DNA of 64,000 nucleotides from Lineus longissimus (lineage: Eukaryota > Nemertea > Pilidiophora > Heteronemertea > Lineidae), in assembly GCF_910592395.1 (NCBI RefSeq), contig NC_088317.1:6694001-6758000 (forward strand). The letters are read 5' to 3'. How positions within the stretch are numbered: the first letter of the stretch is position 1; each line of letters opens with the position of its first letter. Under the pieces are notes generated by a model that was not told where the DNA came from, did no database searches, and worked only from the letters and a program-made list of their open reading frames with translations. Both the position numbers and the translations under genes were made by a program. Positions 33,501 to 46,700 of this stretch are shown here, piece after piece.

Positions 33501-36500
33501 AAAATTATTTATAGAAAATATATTCAATTACCTGCGTTTTGAAGGCATTTCAGTAGAAACTCTCCGTTAAATACTGAACTCTGAAAATTTATCAGTAAAA
33601 ACAACTAATTTGGTAGCTCCTATTACATAGTAGTTCAAAATAGCAGTGACACAAACCACTATTTAGTTCTACTATCTAGTTTAAAAAATCAGTTAAAGGT
33701 AACCACTAAGGGGTTGAGAATTACTATTTCGAAAGTTAAAACCATTTGACAGTGGGTGCAATATGAAGTACATGTACCTCGAAAGTAAAAATTCTCTCTG
33801 ATTAGTTTAATAAGAGTTTGATTCCAATACAATCTTCCCTTGATCACCACTGCGGCATGACTACACTTGGCTCGAGTGGTTATGGTATAATGCACTTAAT
33901 CGCAGAAAATGAGGTTGGCGTCTCGCTGGTGATTAGAATTTCTAGCGAGAAACCGGTGCCTTTACGCGCATTTCAATCACAATCCTCGTTTTGTGCGCTA
34001 GTTTAATACAAAATTATTTCAATTTCTCGTATGATTCAATCTTTCAGCTATTTGACTACATAGCGGGCTGCATCTACCAGTTTGTGGAGGACCACGGCAT
34101 CAAAAATGAGACCCTTCCCCTTGGGTTCACCTTCTCGTTCCCCACCGAGCTGCGAAGTCTCGCCAGCGCCATCCTTGTCAACTGGAACAAGACATTCTCA
34201 TGCGCAGATGTGCCCGGTAAAGATATTGTGACAATGCTACACGCAGCAATTAAAAAGAGAAAGGTACTGAGTGAGATTAAACGGTGTTGGGTGTTTGCCC
34301 CATATTTAATAGTTCTGAGATTAGACGGATGACCTACCTCTGATTTGAAGACATGTACTAGCAAGTATAGGTTATTCTTTAAACCATACCTGATACTTGT
34401 GATAACTGCAAAATATCAAATTTCGTATTGGTCACATTTCCGCCGCATCTGGTTAAGATCAACACTTTTGTTTCCGTTTTTTAGCTCATTCTCTCAATTA
34501 GTTACATGTATTGCGTAAGAAGCATTCACATTATATTTGGACTTTTATCACCTGCGCAAATTTACTCCTTGTCCTTGGTCGCAAATCGACACTATCAAAT
34601 GACCCTAACTCAAAGCCCGATAATTTTACACATGTCTCTTCAAAGGAGCACACTGGGCTTGAGTTAGGCATGCTAGAGATACTATTACGCGATGGCTATA
34701 AGAGAGACCAGAAAATAACCAAAGGCAACTGTGCTGTTAACGCAACAGGAGTGTCTTCTTTGACAGTGGCTCAATCATCCATCGACCGAAAACTTTACAA
34801 TATGGTGACCTGCTATCTAGAGTACGGGAAACTATCTTTCAGGGTCTGAACGTAGAGTGCGTTGCAGTGACCAACGATACTACGGGAACGTTGATATCAT
34901 GTTCTCAGGAGCACAACGACTGTCGGATCGGCGTCATTGTTGGTAAGTAGCCAGGACTGAAATAGGCAGGTTTCGCCACGCTTATGTAGAGCTAGGAATG
35001 ACGAAGTGTGTGAGTGTATTTATGTACGATTTTTTTTAATTTCCCCCTTTCCTCCTAAAACTATGTATAAACGATGATTTAGGAAAGTCGCGTCAATGAT
35101 TTAGCACGGGATCTCTGCGAATTGCAAAACATGTGGATGATTAATACACGGACATGGCGGATTGGCGCGTGAATGCTAGGCCTATTCGCCTGAACGTCCG
35201 TCCTTTCAGTAGACTTCAAGACGCTATAGTGAGAATGAAAACTACTCGCCTTGTCATAAATTATGGCCTAAGGTATATTACTTTTGACCAAATTGCTCAA
35301 CAAATGTGTCACGAAGATATTAACATCAATCTCAAAATGCTTATATAGCGCAATACGTAGAGAGTCAGTGCTGTGCGATGATAGCATTGGCGAGGCTAGC
35401 GGGGGGCAGTGGGATGCCCACAAGAAATCACAAAAAAACGAATTCAATTATGTTCAAACACGACAATTACACTCTTCTCAAAAGTATAGCACTTTCGTTT
35501 CTCTAACCAAGAACTGTTTCTTCGTAGGTACGGGTTGCAATGCCTGCTACACAGAGGACCTAACGGGAGTGACGAGATATCATGAACAGCTTGGAGTATC
35601 AGATCAGGTAAGATTCGAATGCATTAGGGAGGTTGAGAACAGCAACTTATCAAGGATCCTTATACGTATACGGATAAAACTCTGTATGTAGAAAGAGACG
35701 AAATTTTGTGTACATTTTTAAGAATCCGTGATAAGTCCCTGATCTCAACCTCCGTACCATTCCATCCGTCTGAACTTAAAGTGGGTTGTGGGCTCTGGCT
35801 GTTGCGTGACGTGACCAGTCCAGCATTCGACAACAGAAACCATTAAAGAAATTATCCATTCGTGAGCCGAGTCCAAACCATTTCATTGCACTCAGCAGAT
35901 CCTCATTTTAATGATTACTCGAGTATCACGTGGCGATCTGCGTAAATATGTCATTGATCGGAAAGACCCTTTGATTACATATCAACTAATGGACCCTCTT
36001 ATTATGTATCTGTTCATAATATGGCTTTCAAAGCTGTCGGATGTGGCAAAGGACGTATTGACGACAGTTGGTGTCAGGGTTGTGAGCTTCCAGCAGACAT
36101 CCATGTGATGCATCAGAGGCAGTTTTTTTATAGCTACCCTTTTTCTTCCAGATTTCAAAGAAACCATTGAATGGTCATGAAAATGGTAACAAGCCTTTCG
36201 TAAGTACAACTTTACATTACGAAACGGGTTCAAAAATAGAGTGAATGTAAACTGGTGCATTTTGTACTGTTACCCAAGTGTATTTATTTCCAAATCTCCA
36301 ACTCCCTTTGAGAGCTTCCTCATAATGATTATAATTCCTATCAGAGAGTCGTCATGCACATGCACGAGAAGGTTTCTGCAATGCGCCGACAGCCCGAACG
36401 AACATGTAAGCGAGCGAACAAAATCTTTAACAAAGTCCTCTTCACGTTTCATGTAGGTGGTCATCAACACAGAATATGGTGGTTTCGGTGACAGCGGGTG

Positions 36501-38785
36501 TCTGAATTTCGTCCGGACAGAGTTTGACGTCCAACTAGATAACGAATCACTTGTTCCTGGGCATCATATGTAAGTTTCGTTAATAAAATTGAAGGTCATA
36601 GATCCATATCTAGGCATATGAGTCTTATAAATCAACTAGAATTAAAGGAAGGCACCGCGTATTATTTGAAATGCCTGTGGAAGTATGTGTATCACTAAAT
36701 AAAGGCATAAAGTTGTTGTGTTTAGCTTGAAGCAAGGAAGCTTCCATATATCATGAGTATTAATTTTGAGATTAAACAGACAACAGTCACTGCCTCGCAT
36801 GCACAAAATGAGTTCAATGTATATTGTGCAATTGGTTTGCTTTCCACAGAACAACTTGTTGGAGCATTTTGTACAAGTCATTTTTGAAGAACTTCGTTAC
36901 CTAACGAATACGACTTTTTTTCGAAGAAATCTCCTAGAGAGCCGTTTTCCATGCAGTATTACTGAGAAAGAAATATCCTTTCCTGAGGCAGGCCTGCTCA
37001 GTAGGTAGGAGGCATATCCTGATTGTCGGCAAGTAAGGCAATTGGTGATTCAAGTTGTAACTGGTACCTGATCATTCCTTCCTTTCAGACTTGAAAAGAT
37101 GGTGGGCGGGCTCTACATGGGCGAAATCGTGCGGCTTATCCTGGTAAAGATGGCCAGAGAGGGCCTGATATTTGGCGGTAAAGTTACTGACGACTTGGCG
37201 ATGCGTGAACGGTTCTACACCAAATTTGTTTCAGAAATCGAAAGGTAATTATTGGACAAATTATTCGCCAAGAATGCGTTTCAGCGCAGACGAAGTATAA
37301 TTCCCATATCACTATCAGTTGAACTGGCCACCTCATTGGCCATATTTTGATCGGGAAATCTCGATATAGCAAATACATCAAGCATTTTTTCCTCGAAAAA
37401 AATAATCATTTGTACCCACCTTTTCAATACATACTCCCTTCTGCTTGGCAATCGACGTACCACCTCCTTCTCCATACATGTTCCCTTCTGCTTGGCTATC
37501 AACAACACCACTTTCTTCTCCATCCACCGTTCCTAGCTAGGCCATCAAGGCTAACAATACCACCTCCTTTACCGTGAATTTTTCTTCCTTCGAGTTCGAA
37601 AAACACCATTCCTAGTAGTTATACTGTCAAGATGCAGGATAATGACTGGCGAACATTTTTACTAATCTTTGAGAACGTTATTCTTAACACTGAGAATGCG
37701 TCAGAGTTGACAACAGAGAAAGGCCCAACAAAGATCGGTGATCGAATGATTTTTTCCTATTATTATAAAATGTTTGGCGATTCGATAACGTAACCAATCT
37801 TCTCACCTATGATATTTCTAGTGATATAGTCAACACATCGAAGAACTCAAAGGCACAGTGCGTGAATACACGGAATGTCCTTGAGCAGTTAGGCTATCAG
37901 GATGTGGCGGAGGATGACGTAAAAATTGTGCAAAAAGTCTGTACGCTGGTGTCGAAAAGGGCTGCATGTATGGTAGCTACTGGTGAGTAGGGTGTTTATT
38001 TGGTTCGGGGGAGAAAACTGTAGGAGGAGAAAACACTTCGAGAAAGTAATCAATGGTTTAGAAACTAGTGCTGTCACATGTGATCGTGAAGGACTCACTG
38101 CGGCTCTTGTGTTGCATTCGACTTCCGTAGCAGCTGGCTCACACACATAGACCATGCCAGAATACCAGTATGCCTTAGTACATTGCAAGTAAGCTGAAAT
38201 TATTTTGCCTTTTAGCTCTTTAAAATTTCCTTCGCTCTCCTTTCAGGCATAGCAAGCTTTCTGACGAGGATGGATCGGCCCAGTACCACAGTGGGGGTAG
38301 ATGGCTCCGTCTACAAGTGCAATCCACTTTTCCATGACCGCATGGTGGAGCACATTGAGAAGCTGACAAATTCAAGGAACAAGGTAAACAAAAGTCTTTG
38401 TACTGTATAACTTTGACCCAAACGTGCTTACCTTGCCGACCCCTACTATCTACCAAACCACAAATATTGGGTTTATCAAGATATGTTTCCATTGTGAGGA
38501 GAGGACTGTTTTCACAATAGGCATGCGCGTAGGCATGTGTTCCATGACTCGTGGTGAAGTCACCATTCCGACACAACGCGTGATACTTCCCGGTGTTGCT
38601 TGTTTACCATGGCAATGGCGATGACACCATAAGCACATCCCACAAGTTGCCACAACGAATCCATTCCTGACTGATGATTGCATTCTTTTTTACAGTTCAA
38701 GGTGGTGTTATCCACGGATGGCAGTGGTAAAGGCGCCGCACTCCTTGCTGCCGCAGTCCACCGGGCAAAACAAGGGACGGCATGA
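30581..38785 (+). CDS. Hexokinase, 12 coding exons, 476 aa
   Basis: ATP-dependent hexose phosphorylation, first step of glycolysis, cytosolic. Coding exons: 30581-30598, 32382-32550, 33343-33485, 34048-34263, 34843-34942, 35528-35607, 36152-36199, 36457-36569, 37089-37244, 37822-37982, 38247-38383, 38696-38785 (TGA). All junctions are GT-AG and in phase; total 1431 bp. One ~50-kDa unit, not the doubled mammalian form. Landmarks: [12 protein letters not shown] (68-79), LGFTFSFP with Ser140, WNK 156-158, VTNDTTGT with the catalytic base Asp194, [10 protein letters not shown] (Asn220, Glu225), [10 protein letters not shown] (Glu264), [11 protein letters not shown] (Glu308), VGVDGSVYK (417 on), [11 protein letters not shown] (452 on). 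Odd: Asn157 replaces the usual Thr of W-T-K, which contacts glucose; NPGxQ is VPGHH; the 48-bp exon at 36152 adds a loop. The start ATG at 30581 (MDKCEK) was chosen because its exon ends in phase 0 as the next exon needs. Likely active but divergent. Confidence 0.92.
36152..36199 (+). CDS. 48-bp microexon of hexokinase (possible cassette)
   Basis: Lies between TTTTCTTCCAG and GTAAGTAC, phase 0 on both sides, encoding [16 protein letters not shown]. It falls between the ACYTED block and INTEYGGF, where ordinary hexokinases have a short acidic loop. Being symmetric and small, it could be skipped without a frameshift. Confidence 0.7.
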
Positions 38786-39411
38786 CCAGCCTCTGAAGAA
38801 GTCCAATCTGACGCTCACGAGACACTCGAGGATCCCACTGTTCATCATTGTCTTGTCAAACTGTAGGAATCTGACTTCATTTCTCCTGGCCGGTGATTGT
38901 CAGTTAAGCGATAGGCCAAGATCACCAAGTCCTAGCCGACGATACGAGCCATCCAGCGAGTCCCAGCCATTGATAAACATGTACGCCTCTGAGTCCAAGC
39001 CGTCGATTCAAGCCATCCAGCGAACTTGCTCACCTGGCCTCAATCCCTCATCACAAAGTGAGGTGACATACCCTTCGCCCGTACGTGCGCATAGGTCCTT
39101 CGATATGTTTGAAAGAACTGACTCTGGTGTTTGGGGTGCGAATGGTTTTCCCTCCCGTATTCTATTGTTCCTGTTACTAAGTAATATGGGTGAAGTGGTA
39201 GACTGTAGAATCAAATCATGTCAAACTGCCCAGTCTTTGAACAGTACGCGCAATTGTGGTATATAATGACGGTTCTTGCTCTGACCTTTTAAACAGTTTC
39301 AGTCATCTTCTGAGCTTGGATACATTGGATTGTTATAGCCACAAATGACTCTGACTGAAAGTTTCATCAACGAGCGATTGACTGTTTTTGCTAAGAGGAA
39401 TATTGTAGATA
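38786..39411. other. 3' UTR and downstream flank of hexokinase
   Basis: A long open frame (38718-39266) overlaps the last hexokinase exon in another frame and reads Ser/Pro-rich; it has no domain and is taken as a chance frame through the 3' UTR. Confidence 0.45.
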
Positions 39412-39828
39412 CTCTAAAACCTCGAATACGAGGTCTGAGGCTCCGCCCCCATTCCTTACAATGGTTTTGAATGGGGATGGGCCAATAAGTCAGGTATCAT
39501 TCTTTTATCAATGGTATTTGCCAATGGAATCGCATGTGTTGTAATCACGCTCTGATCTTGGCTGACATTGACAGTGAAACGAAATCAACATCACTATTTA
39601 TAGTATGCCCATTTCTTTTAATAAAAGGGACCCACCCTGCATGTAGGACTCAGATGGACAGTCAAAATCAGCGTCATTGGCTGACAGAACAATGCGAAAA
39701 CTTGACAATCTCTCCTCCATTGTAATGAATGGGGGCGAAGCCTCGGACCTTATCCGAGGTTTTAGAATCCCTCCTCCATTTTAATGAATGGGGGCGGAGC
39801 CTCAGACCTTGTATTCGAGGTTTTAGGG
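39412..39828. mobile_element. TA-flanked MITE, 417 bp
   Basis: TIRs CTCTAAAACCTCGAATACGA (left) and the complement of CCCTAAAACCTCGAATACAA (right), extended over about 43 bp, with TA at 39410-39411 and 39829-39830, as for Tc1/mariner-type MITEs. The right arm is present twice: an extra copy (aatgaatgggggcg...gaggttttag) lies at 39725-39765. Confidence 0.8.
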
Positions 39829-40339
39829 TATTCTGAAAATTCTACTCGTGCATGTAACTAAATTACACATAACAGAGTAAATATACAATTTCTATGAAAA
39901 TTGCCTTCTGTGTCCTGTGTCTTATAGTTTAGTACAGACAGTCAATTATCTCGGTGAGTTTCAATATTAACCATTGCAAGCATTGGTAGTCATGGGAGTG
40001 AGGATATCGCCCGACGCCCTTCCACCATTCTCATTTCGGGAAGAGCTCGGCGTCGACCAGGACAAAGAGCTACCAACGATATCGTAGGAGGTACTAGGTA
40101 TATATATCTACATGAACTTTATCACTTTTTAAAAACTTTAATCGATTGCTCGTACAAGTACATGCATATAGAAGATGATTGACGAGCGTCGTGTGAATGA
40201 ATTAGCACAGGAGTTGAAACCAAGACAGACCTTCGGAGGTCGTACTTAGTTGTTCGTATAGGGATTGTGAAATTTCTCGATAAGCGATGGGTGATGTAAT
40301 GCAGCTTATATACATGTTGGAGGAATCCGGAGACCCCGC
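39829..40339. other. Intergenic spacer
   Basis: No gene or clear repeat seen. Confidence 0.35.
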
Positions 40340-40586
40340 GTAGGAAACCGTTATTCGAAAAAACTGGATCGCTGGACTGCTGGATTCACTGGATTGCGAT
40401 TCATTGGTCACCACCACCTGGAGTTGGGATCGTTCGGAAAATGGGATATCATGTTCATGTATATTTAGATTTGTTTCATATCCCCACGCTCACGTGGACC
40501 ATGTTGCAATAATCACTATGAGTCACAATTCAGTAAATACTGCAGTCCAGTGATCCAGCCTTTTCGAATACCCCAAGGAAACCTAC
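40340..40586. mobile_element. Foldback/MITE, about 247 bp
   Basis: Inverted ends GTAGGAAACC...TTATTCGAAAAAACTGGATC...CTGGACTGC on the left against GCAGTCCAGTGATCCAG...TTTTCGAATA...GGAAACCTAC on the right, with a few mismatches and a small indel. Target duplication not resolved. Confidence 0.6.
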
Positions 40587-41565
40587 GATGTCCGAGAAAG
40601 CCGCCCTCACTCTCGCATGAGGACGTGATCCGTTGGCGATCCCACCAGGGACCTGCATCTCTTTGCTGACTGGTGGTGCGGGTGTTCAGTCATCTATGCG
40701 ACACAGATTCTGTCCTTGAAATGGTATTTGGCAGGTGATGGACATGCGAGTCGTGTCGTGGATACTCCGACGCATGCCCTTTATAAGAAGAAATTCCCCT
40801 CGTGCTGCGCAGAGAGTTGCTATTCCTCGCGATACGGTGTCACAGTTAAAATGATGGACAGACCCAAGTGGGATAGATGAATTACATGAAGTCACCAATA
40901 AATGTCTATACACCTTTCCAGAAATTGGGCGCTGACTGTCCGAAATAGTGATGTCATAAGGGGAAACTAGGCCTTATGGGGGAGGGACAAATGAGATAGT
41001 CATGGTTGACCAACACACTTGAATGCCTTTAATGACGGACAAGGGGGAAAAAGTTAGTTCCAATGCAAGCCACCAATTTCGGGAAGCATGTATAAGTTCT
41101 CACACTTCGGCATTGCTGAATTTTGTACGAGGAATATTTCTATTGCTAACAATTAGACAAACTAGGCTCAGGGCCCAATTGTGGATAGAGTCATCATCAC
41201 TCGGAGATGACAAATCGACTACTGGCTCCAATCTATTCGAGAAGTGGTCTCGTTGAACAGGTGTTGGTAGTAATTGATCTCCGTATGCATGGTGGAGGAT
41301 CTGCATATCTTGCCCATTGGATCCAATTGATTATTTCTTACATTGAGAGTATTCATGGCTACCTTATAACTATGCATGAATATGGCACTTACCTACAAGA
41401 CCTGAAGAAATTCTTCTTTTGAAAATATTCTTTGAAGGTAGTAATCAAACGGAATTTGTCACGAACCCCACAACACCCAGCATCCAGCGTGTTTAAGGCC
41501 TACGCAGTTCCTCTTAATTGTATTTTCTTGAGTCTGAGATGAACAAAATCAACATTGCCCTAATA
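40587..41565. other. Intergenic spacer
   Basis: Short open frames on both strands, none with a recognisable domain. Confidence 0.35.
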
Positions 41566-41770
41566 ATATCCACCGCGGGAACTAATTCGTTATTGACACC
41601 GGGTGTATATTATTTCCACCGCGGTGGATATTATTTCCACCGCGGTGGATATTAATTTCCACCGCGGTGGATATTATTTTCTTTGGCGGTGGTGGGAATT
41701 ATTATTTTTTACCTGGCGGTGGAAATTATTTTTTCGGCGGTGAGAAATAAATCCGACGGCGGTTGTAATT
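41566..41770. repeat. CCACCGCGGTGG palindrome array
   Basis: Three perfect 12-bp palindromes CCACCGCGGTGG at 41616, 41637 and 41659, 21-22 bp apart and separated by ATATTATTT-like spacers, with half-site CCACCGCGG near 41570 and decayed GGCGGTGG half-sites down to 41765. Confidence 0.85.
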
Positions 41771-42501
41771 CGACTAGAGAAAAAAAACGCATTGTAAAAA
41801 GAAAAATTTTCTATTATATTGAAAATAAACGCATGTCCTCTATGGGCCACCGCATCTTCAAAATAGGACCTTACAAGAGAATTTCAGAACAATTTTCCCG
41901 TGCGCGCGAAAACGCGGCGAAAACAGAAAAAAGGTTGGATTACCCCCCACCCCTCCCTTAACTCAAACATGTCAAAGAGAACACTTCATGTGAATGCCGA
42001 GAAGCATCTGAAATCGATCAGTATTATGTCTGGGCGGAAATGTCCTAACACGAATATATTGATTACTGGCCTCTTGACTGTATCATTATTGGTTTCATCT
42101 ACAGCATGGGTGTGCAAATATAAGTTGACAAAACTCTTTGTAGCTTTAAAATTAGTCAACGCTGTAATGATATTGGATCATTCGCTATACCTGTGCCTCT
42201 CGGTACCAGTCTTCTGGAAGATCACTTGTACCAGAGTCTTTATTTGAAAGACTCTGCGTGCACATAGTGCCAAATAAGGAAGCCGACTCTACTCCCCTTT
42301 CTTAGTTTCTGTAGCTACTTAGCTTGTAGTTCCTGCGAGGCCAGATCTACTGTCAGTAGAGTCAAGAATAGTTCATGGTCATATAATCTATCTTCCTCTC
42401 ATGTTTGGTCTAACCTATAACTTTTCAAACACCAACATATCGGTCAAGTTGGTCTCAATGTAATTCTAGACCGGATATAAACCGAAGAACTTAAAGTAAT
42501 A

Positions 42502-42790
42502 ATGTGGGCGTTGGTTATTTATAAAACTACAGATAGTTTGGTCATCTTATCTTTGCGCAAGCTTAAAACGCTTGTTTTTGATGCGACCCATGGTGATGAT
42601 ACAATCAAGAGACCAGCGATTGAGTCGTGTTCGGGCGTCAAGTTGTCCGGAGTTTTTGTATACTTGGGCTGTCGGACAGGCGCTGCCAGTGAAAAGTCAG
42701 AACCTGTTCCTCCGCAAATTCCCTCCGGAGTCCCCGGTTTCCTTCTACTTACATTACAATCGCTGATATTGTTTATCATGTTTATAGAGC
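42502..42790 (+). pseudogene. Possible scrap of a non-LTR reverse transcriptase
   Basis: The frame reads LSLRKLKTLVFDATHG and then CSGVKLSGVFVYLGCRT, resembling the K-T-x-x-L-x-F ... V-x-F-x-Y-L-G end of the reverse transcriptase domain in RTE/CR1-type LINEs. No catalytic block (YxDD) is nearby, and the frame runs on to 43176 without further match. Weak call. Confidence 0.25.
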
Positions 42791-43786
42791 TAAAGTCACA
42801 GCTCACAGCTCACGCTCAGCCCTCAACTCAATATTCTATTTTCATTTTATATACTGATTTCAGATTGCATCTTTCGAAGCTTTCGCTCGAAGAGTACCAC
42901 AAGGTGCTTGCAGAGAAATGCCTCACTTTCCGTAGTATATGGAGGGTAATTGCTCGGCCATACTCGACACAGAATATTCGACCCGTCAGCTTTAAGTATT
43001 CTATAGTCATGTATATGTACGTCAGACGTATTAAAACTAATTGGCACTCGATATTACAGATCTATAGGAGGGGTGGTGAGGTCGTCGTTCGAATTCATCG
43101 AACATCAACTGGTGGATTTTGGCCGGAAAGCGTACGTAGATATCAAGGTGAGGCTCCTCTGTATACATTTTTATAATTTTCCTGAGAGGAAGGGAAGATG
43201 ATAATGATTCATTTCTTTTCCTTGATATGCCTAATATGTAATAGTCCGAAGTCTATAGCGCAGAATTTCTTCCTTGTCTATCCCAAATTGGACCTAATCC
43301 CGATCCGTTGATCAGAAAATACGTTTTGATGTGGTCAAATTCTAGTATTCCGACGAATTCATACAGTTCGTCGAGTCGTCATCATAATCATCACCGGGTT
43401 TAACATCACTCAAGCGGATGTTCAATTATTTCTAAAAATTCCGATGACAAAATCGTCAAGGATATGCTGCCTCTACGAATCATCACCTGGAGAGTCATTA
43501 ATTACACGTCGATATTTCTGTCGTGCTCGAAGATGTCTGGACCTAGTGGCAGTAGTTACTCGGCATTAGTTTACCAAAGTAGGGAATTCGACGATATTCG
43601 GAATTTTCAGGAAATGAACCCTAGGAGAGAAAGGGTAAGACTGAATCACAAATAGGGACAAGGCGCCCCATAGGCACAGCTGAACGTAATGACAGATTTT
43701 CCGTTATTGAAGCTGATGAATTACATTCAATATGTTTATCTATGTACGTTTCCCGCTCTAGGATTTACTTGCAAACATAATCCACC

Positions 43787-46700
43787 ATGACGGATAGACG
43801 CATTCTTCTGGCAATCTTTGGCTTTCTACTCGTCATTGCCGGTGAGTGAATTGATTAGAAGTCATTGAATTGGCGAGATCAACCTCAGCCTGCCATACAG
43901 GATTCCCAAACCGAGCAGCTTTCACCAGTCTTCTGAATCCCCGGAAACATTAAAAACCGACCAAATAAGACGGTTTCGGTTTCGCCCCGAATGGTTGGTT
44001 CACGCATCCACCATAGCGGTCGTCATTTCCCTGAAAATCACTCTAAATCTCAAGATTCGCAGAAGATACGATGATTTTGTGGCATGTCAATCATAGCAAT
44101 GTTTCCAAGTTTTACCTTATGTGCTTGTATACCTTAAAATTATGGTGACCCTTTCTGTTTCAGTAACACAGGCAGAGGAAAGCGGTAAGTTTCAAATACG
44201 GTATGCTCTTCACCCTGTACAGTCAGCTACTATACCGCCACAAATTACCAACCAGTGGATGGGGAATCTTTCTAGAAGACTAATAATACCAAGATCGACC
44301 GATTCTGTTCAGACGTTTTTGTGAAGCAAGGTTGGATCGAGTCCCTTGGCCAGGTTCAATGTAGAAAAACAGAACGCTTACGTTGTAGGTTACAACCATC
44401 TTGGTGGTGTGCTGAGGCCTGGCCATGCTAACATGACCCGTACTCTGTTGCAAATGGTCACTAGGAACCTTGTCGACATTATCTCATATCCATATTATTA
44501 CCTAACATTCAATCCAGCTAGTTACTAAGTTCAATTTCACTTCGATTTTTCCTATGCGCGAACGAAGCCTGTCTGTGCCTGAACCAAATCGGGCGATCTT
44601 GGAATTATTCCTATCCTAGAAATATTCCCCATCCACTGATATCAATGGTTTTAACTTCCTGGTAGTGAAAGTATCCGGTTGCGTTTTTTCTGGACCACCC
44701 TGTATTAGGAATTTGATCCACACTTGGTGTGATGAAATTGAATCAACACGCACTATTGGTGTCTGTAGTAAATTCCACCCAAGCCTTCGGCCACAGTGCC
44801 TCATGTAGGTTTGAGCCTACACGTGAACACACAACCGCTACACGTTACATGTTACATGCAATAGCATTCCGCGATGATGAGGTCACTGCAGCTGCTGCCC
44901 TCTATTTCTCCATCGCTGAATTACAGGCAATGTCGGACAAACATGCGGTTTCGTAATGGATTCAGGCTTTCTAACTAGGGCAGTTAGATTCAATCTGGCA
45001 CATGTCCGAGTGTTGGAAATACTACATAATTGTTCTGAATATCTCTCTCTCTGACTCTATGGTATCATTCATGCTAAAAACAATGCAGGGTCAAAGATAA
45101 TTGACTTTGAAATAAGCTCAAATGCGTAGAAATAAGTGTCGATGTCCGACTGTCACGTGACTAAAACGTCATCAATATCTTATGCAAATGACCTTGTGAG
45201 CTATAAATAGTAACTTCGCGGAATGCTATTCCTTAACTCGACGTGTCTATTCTTTCTTCTTCTTCCTAGCATTGTCAAAGATCGTAAGGGCAAAGAGAAG
45301 CCCTAATCATCACGGCAGAAATGACGCAGGCTTGGTTATTGCAGGAGGCAATTACGACACGAAAGCGAAGATCGGTAAGATGTAAAACTTGTTGATCATA
45401 TGTTTCCGAGTAGCGCTTGAAGTGGCTATCTCACCTCAAATTTCAGAACTATGCACTCTACACCTAGGCCTCCGACTGATTTGTTGGCTGCAAAGGCATT
45501 CTCTATGCGATATATAACTGAAAATTGCAGAACTATGCATTATACACAACGTCACCCGTCTATTTTTGTTGGCTGCAAAGGCATTCTTTCTGCGATATCT
45601 CACTGCAAATTTCAGAACTATGCACTATATACACCGGCCCCGTCTGTTTTTGTTGGATGCTAAGGCATTCTCTCTGCGATATCTCACTGCAAATTTCAGA
45701 ACTATGCACTATACACACCGTCGCCCGTCTATTTTTGTTGGCTGCAAAGGCATTCTTTCTGCGAAATCTCACTTCAAATTTCAGAACTATGCACTATTCT
45801 CATCGTCGCCCATCTGTTTTTGTTGGGTGCAAAGGCATTCTCTCTGCGATATTTCACTGCAAATTTCAGAACTATGCACTATACACACCGGCCCCCGTCT
45901 GTTTTGTTGGCTGCAAAGGCATTCTCGATGCGATATCTCACCTCAAATTTCAGAACTATGCACTATACACACCGGCCCCCGTCTGTTTTGTTGGCTGCAA
46001 AGGCATTCTCGATGCGATATCTCACTGCAAATTTCAGAACTGTGCACTATACACACCGGCCCCCGTCTGTTTTGTTGGCTGCAAAGGCATTCTTTCTGCG
46101 ATAGCTCACCTCAGATTTCAGAACTATGCACTATACACACCGGCCCCCGTCTGTTTTTGTTGGCTGCAAAGGCATTCTCTCTACCTAGTACCTGTCGCAG
46201 AAACACATTGTTAACCTATATCATTCATGAAGCGAAAGCTGAGAAGGACTGTTTGATATCGATGAAAACTAGTTGTTTTTTTTTGTTCTTTTGCTGAGCT
46301 TTCGTTCGAAGCGCGAAAGGAAATAAGCTGACTGGTCACATGAAACGTACACGAAGCATTAGTTCCGAGGGTGTCAAAATAGAGGTGTTGGCTGTGTCTG
46401 AACCTTGAACTAAGCAGTAAACCTTAATCCAGTAATTACGTTTATTAACGTTTTGAAGCCTCCACGAAGTGTGCTTCATGGAGATTGGTGTTATCAAGCC
46501 TTCCCTGATGACCCTCTGGAGAAGCCATTTGGAACAAGACAGTCCCCTTAGAAATATATTTCATATGTCCAAAATTTCAAAAAGTGACTGAAAAATAACG
46601 ATTTATAAGGACAGTTTCGTACCAACTGTTGTATTTGTGTCGGATGCTGGTGCCCTTTGATCATTTGCCAAGTGAAGATGACGTCACATTGACAGTGCCA

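Noticed and set aside
38718-39266. 182-codon open frame downstream of the last hexokinase exon
   Set aside because: It overlaps the real last exon in another frame, has no domain, and is best read as chance openness through the 3' UTR.
45525-46297. Long repetitive open frames of 229-243 codons
   Set aside because: Produced by the 84-bp minisatellite, whose unit length is divisible by three; no start context, and it lies inside an intron.
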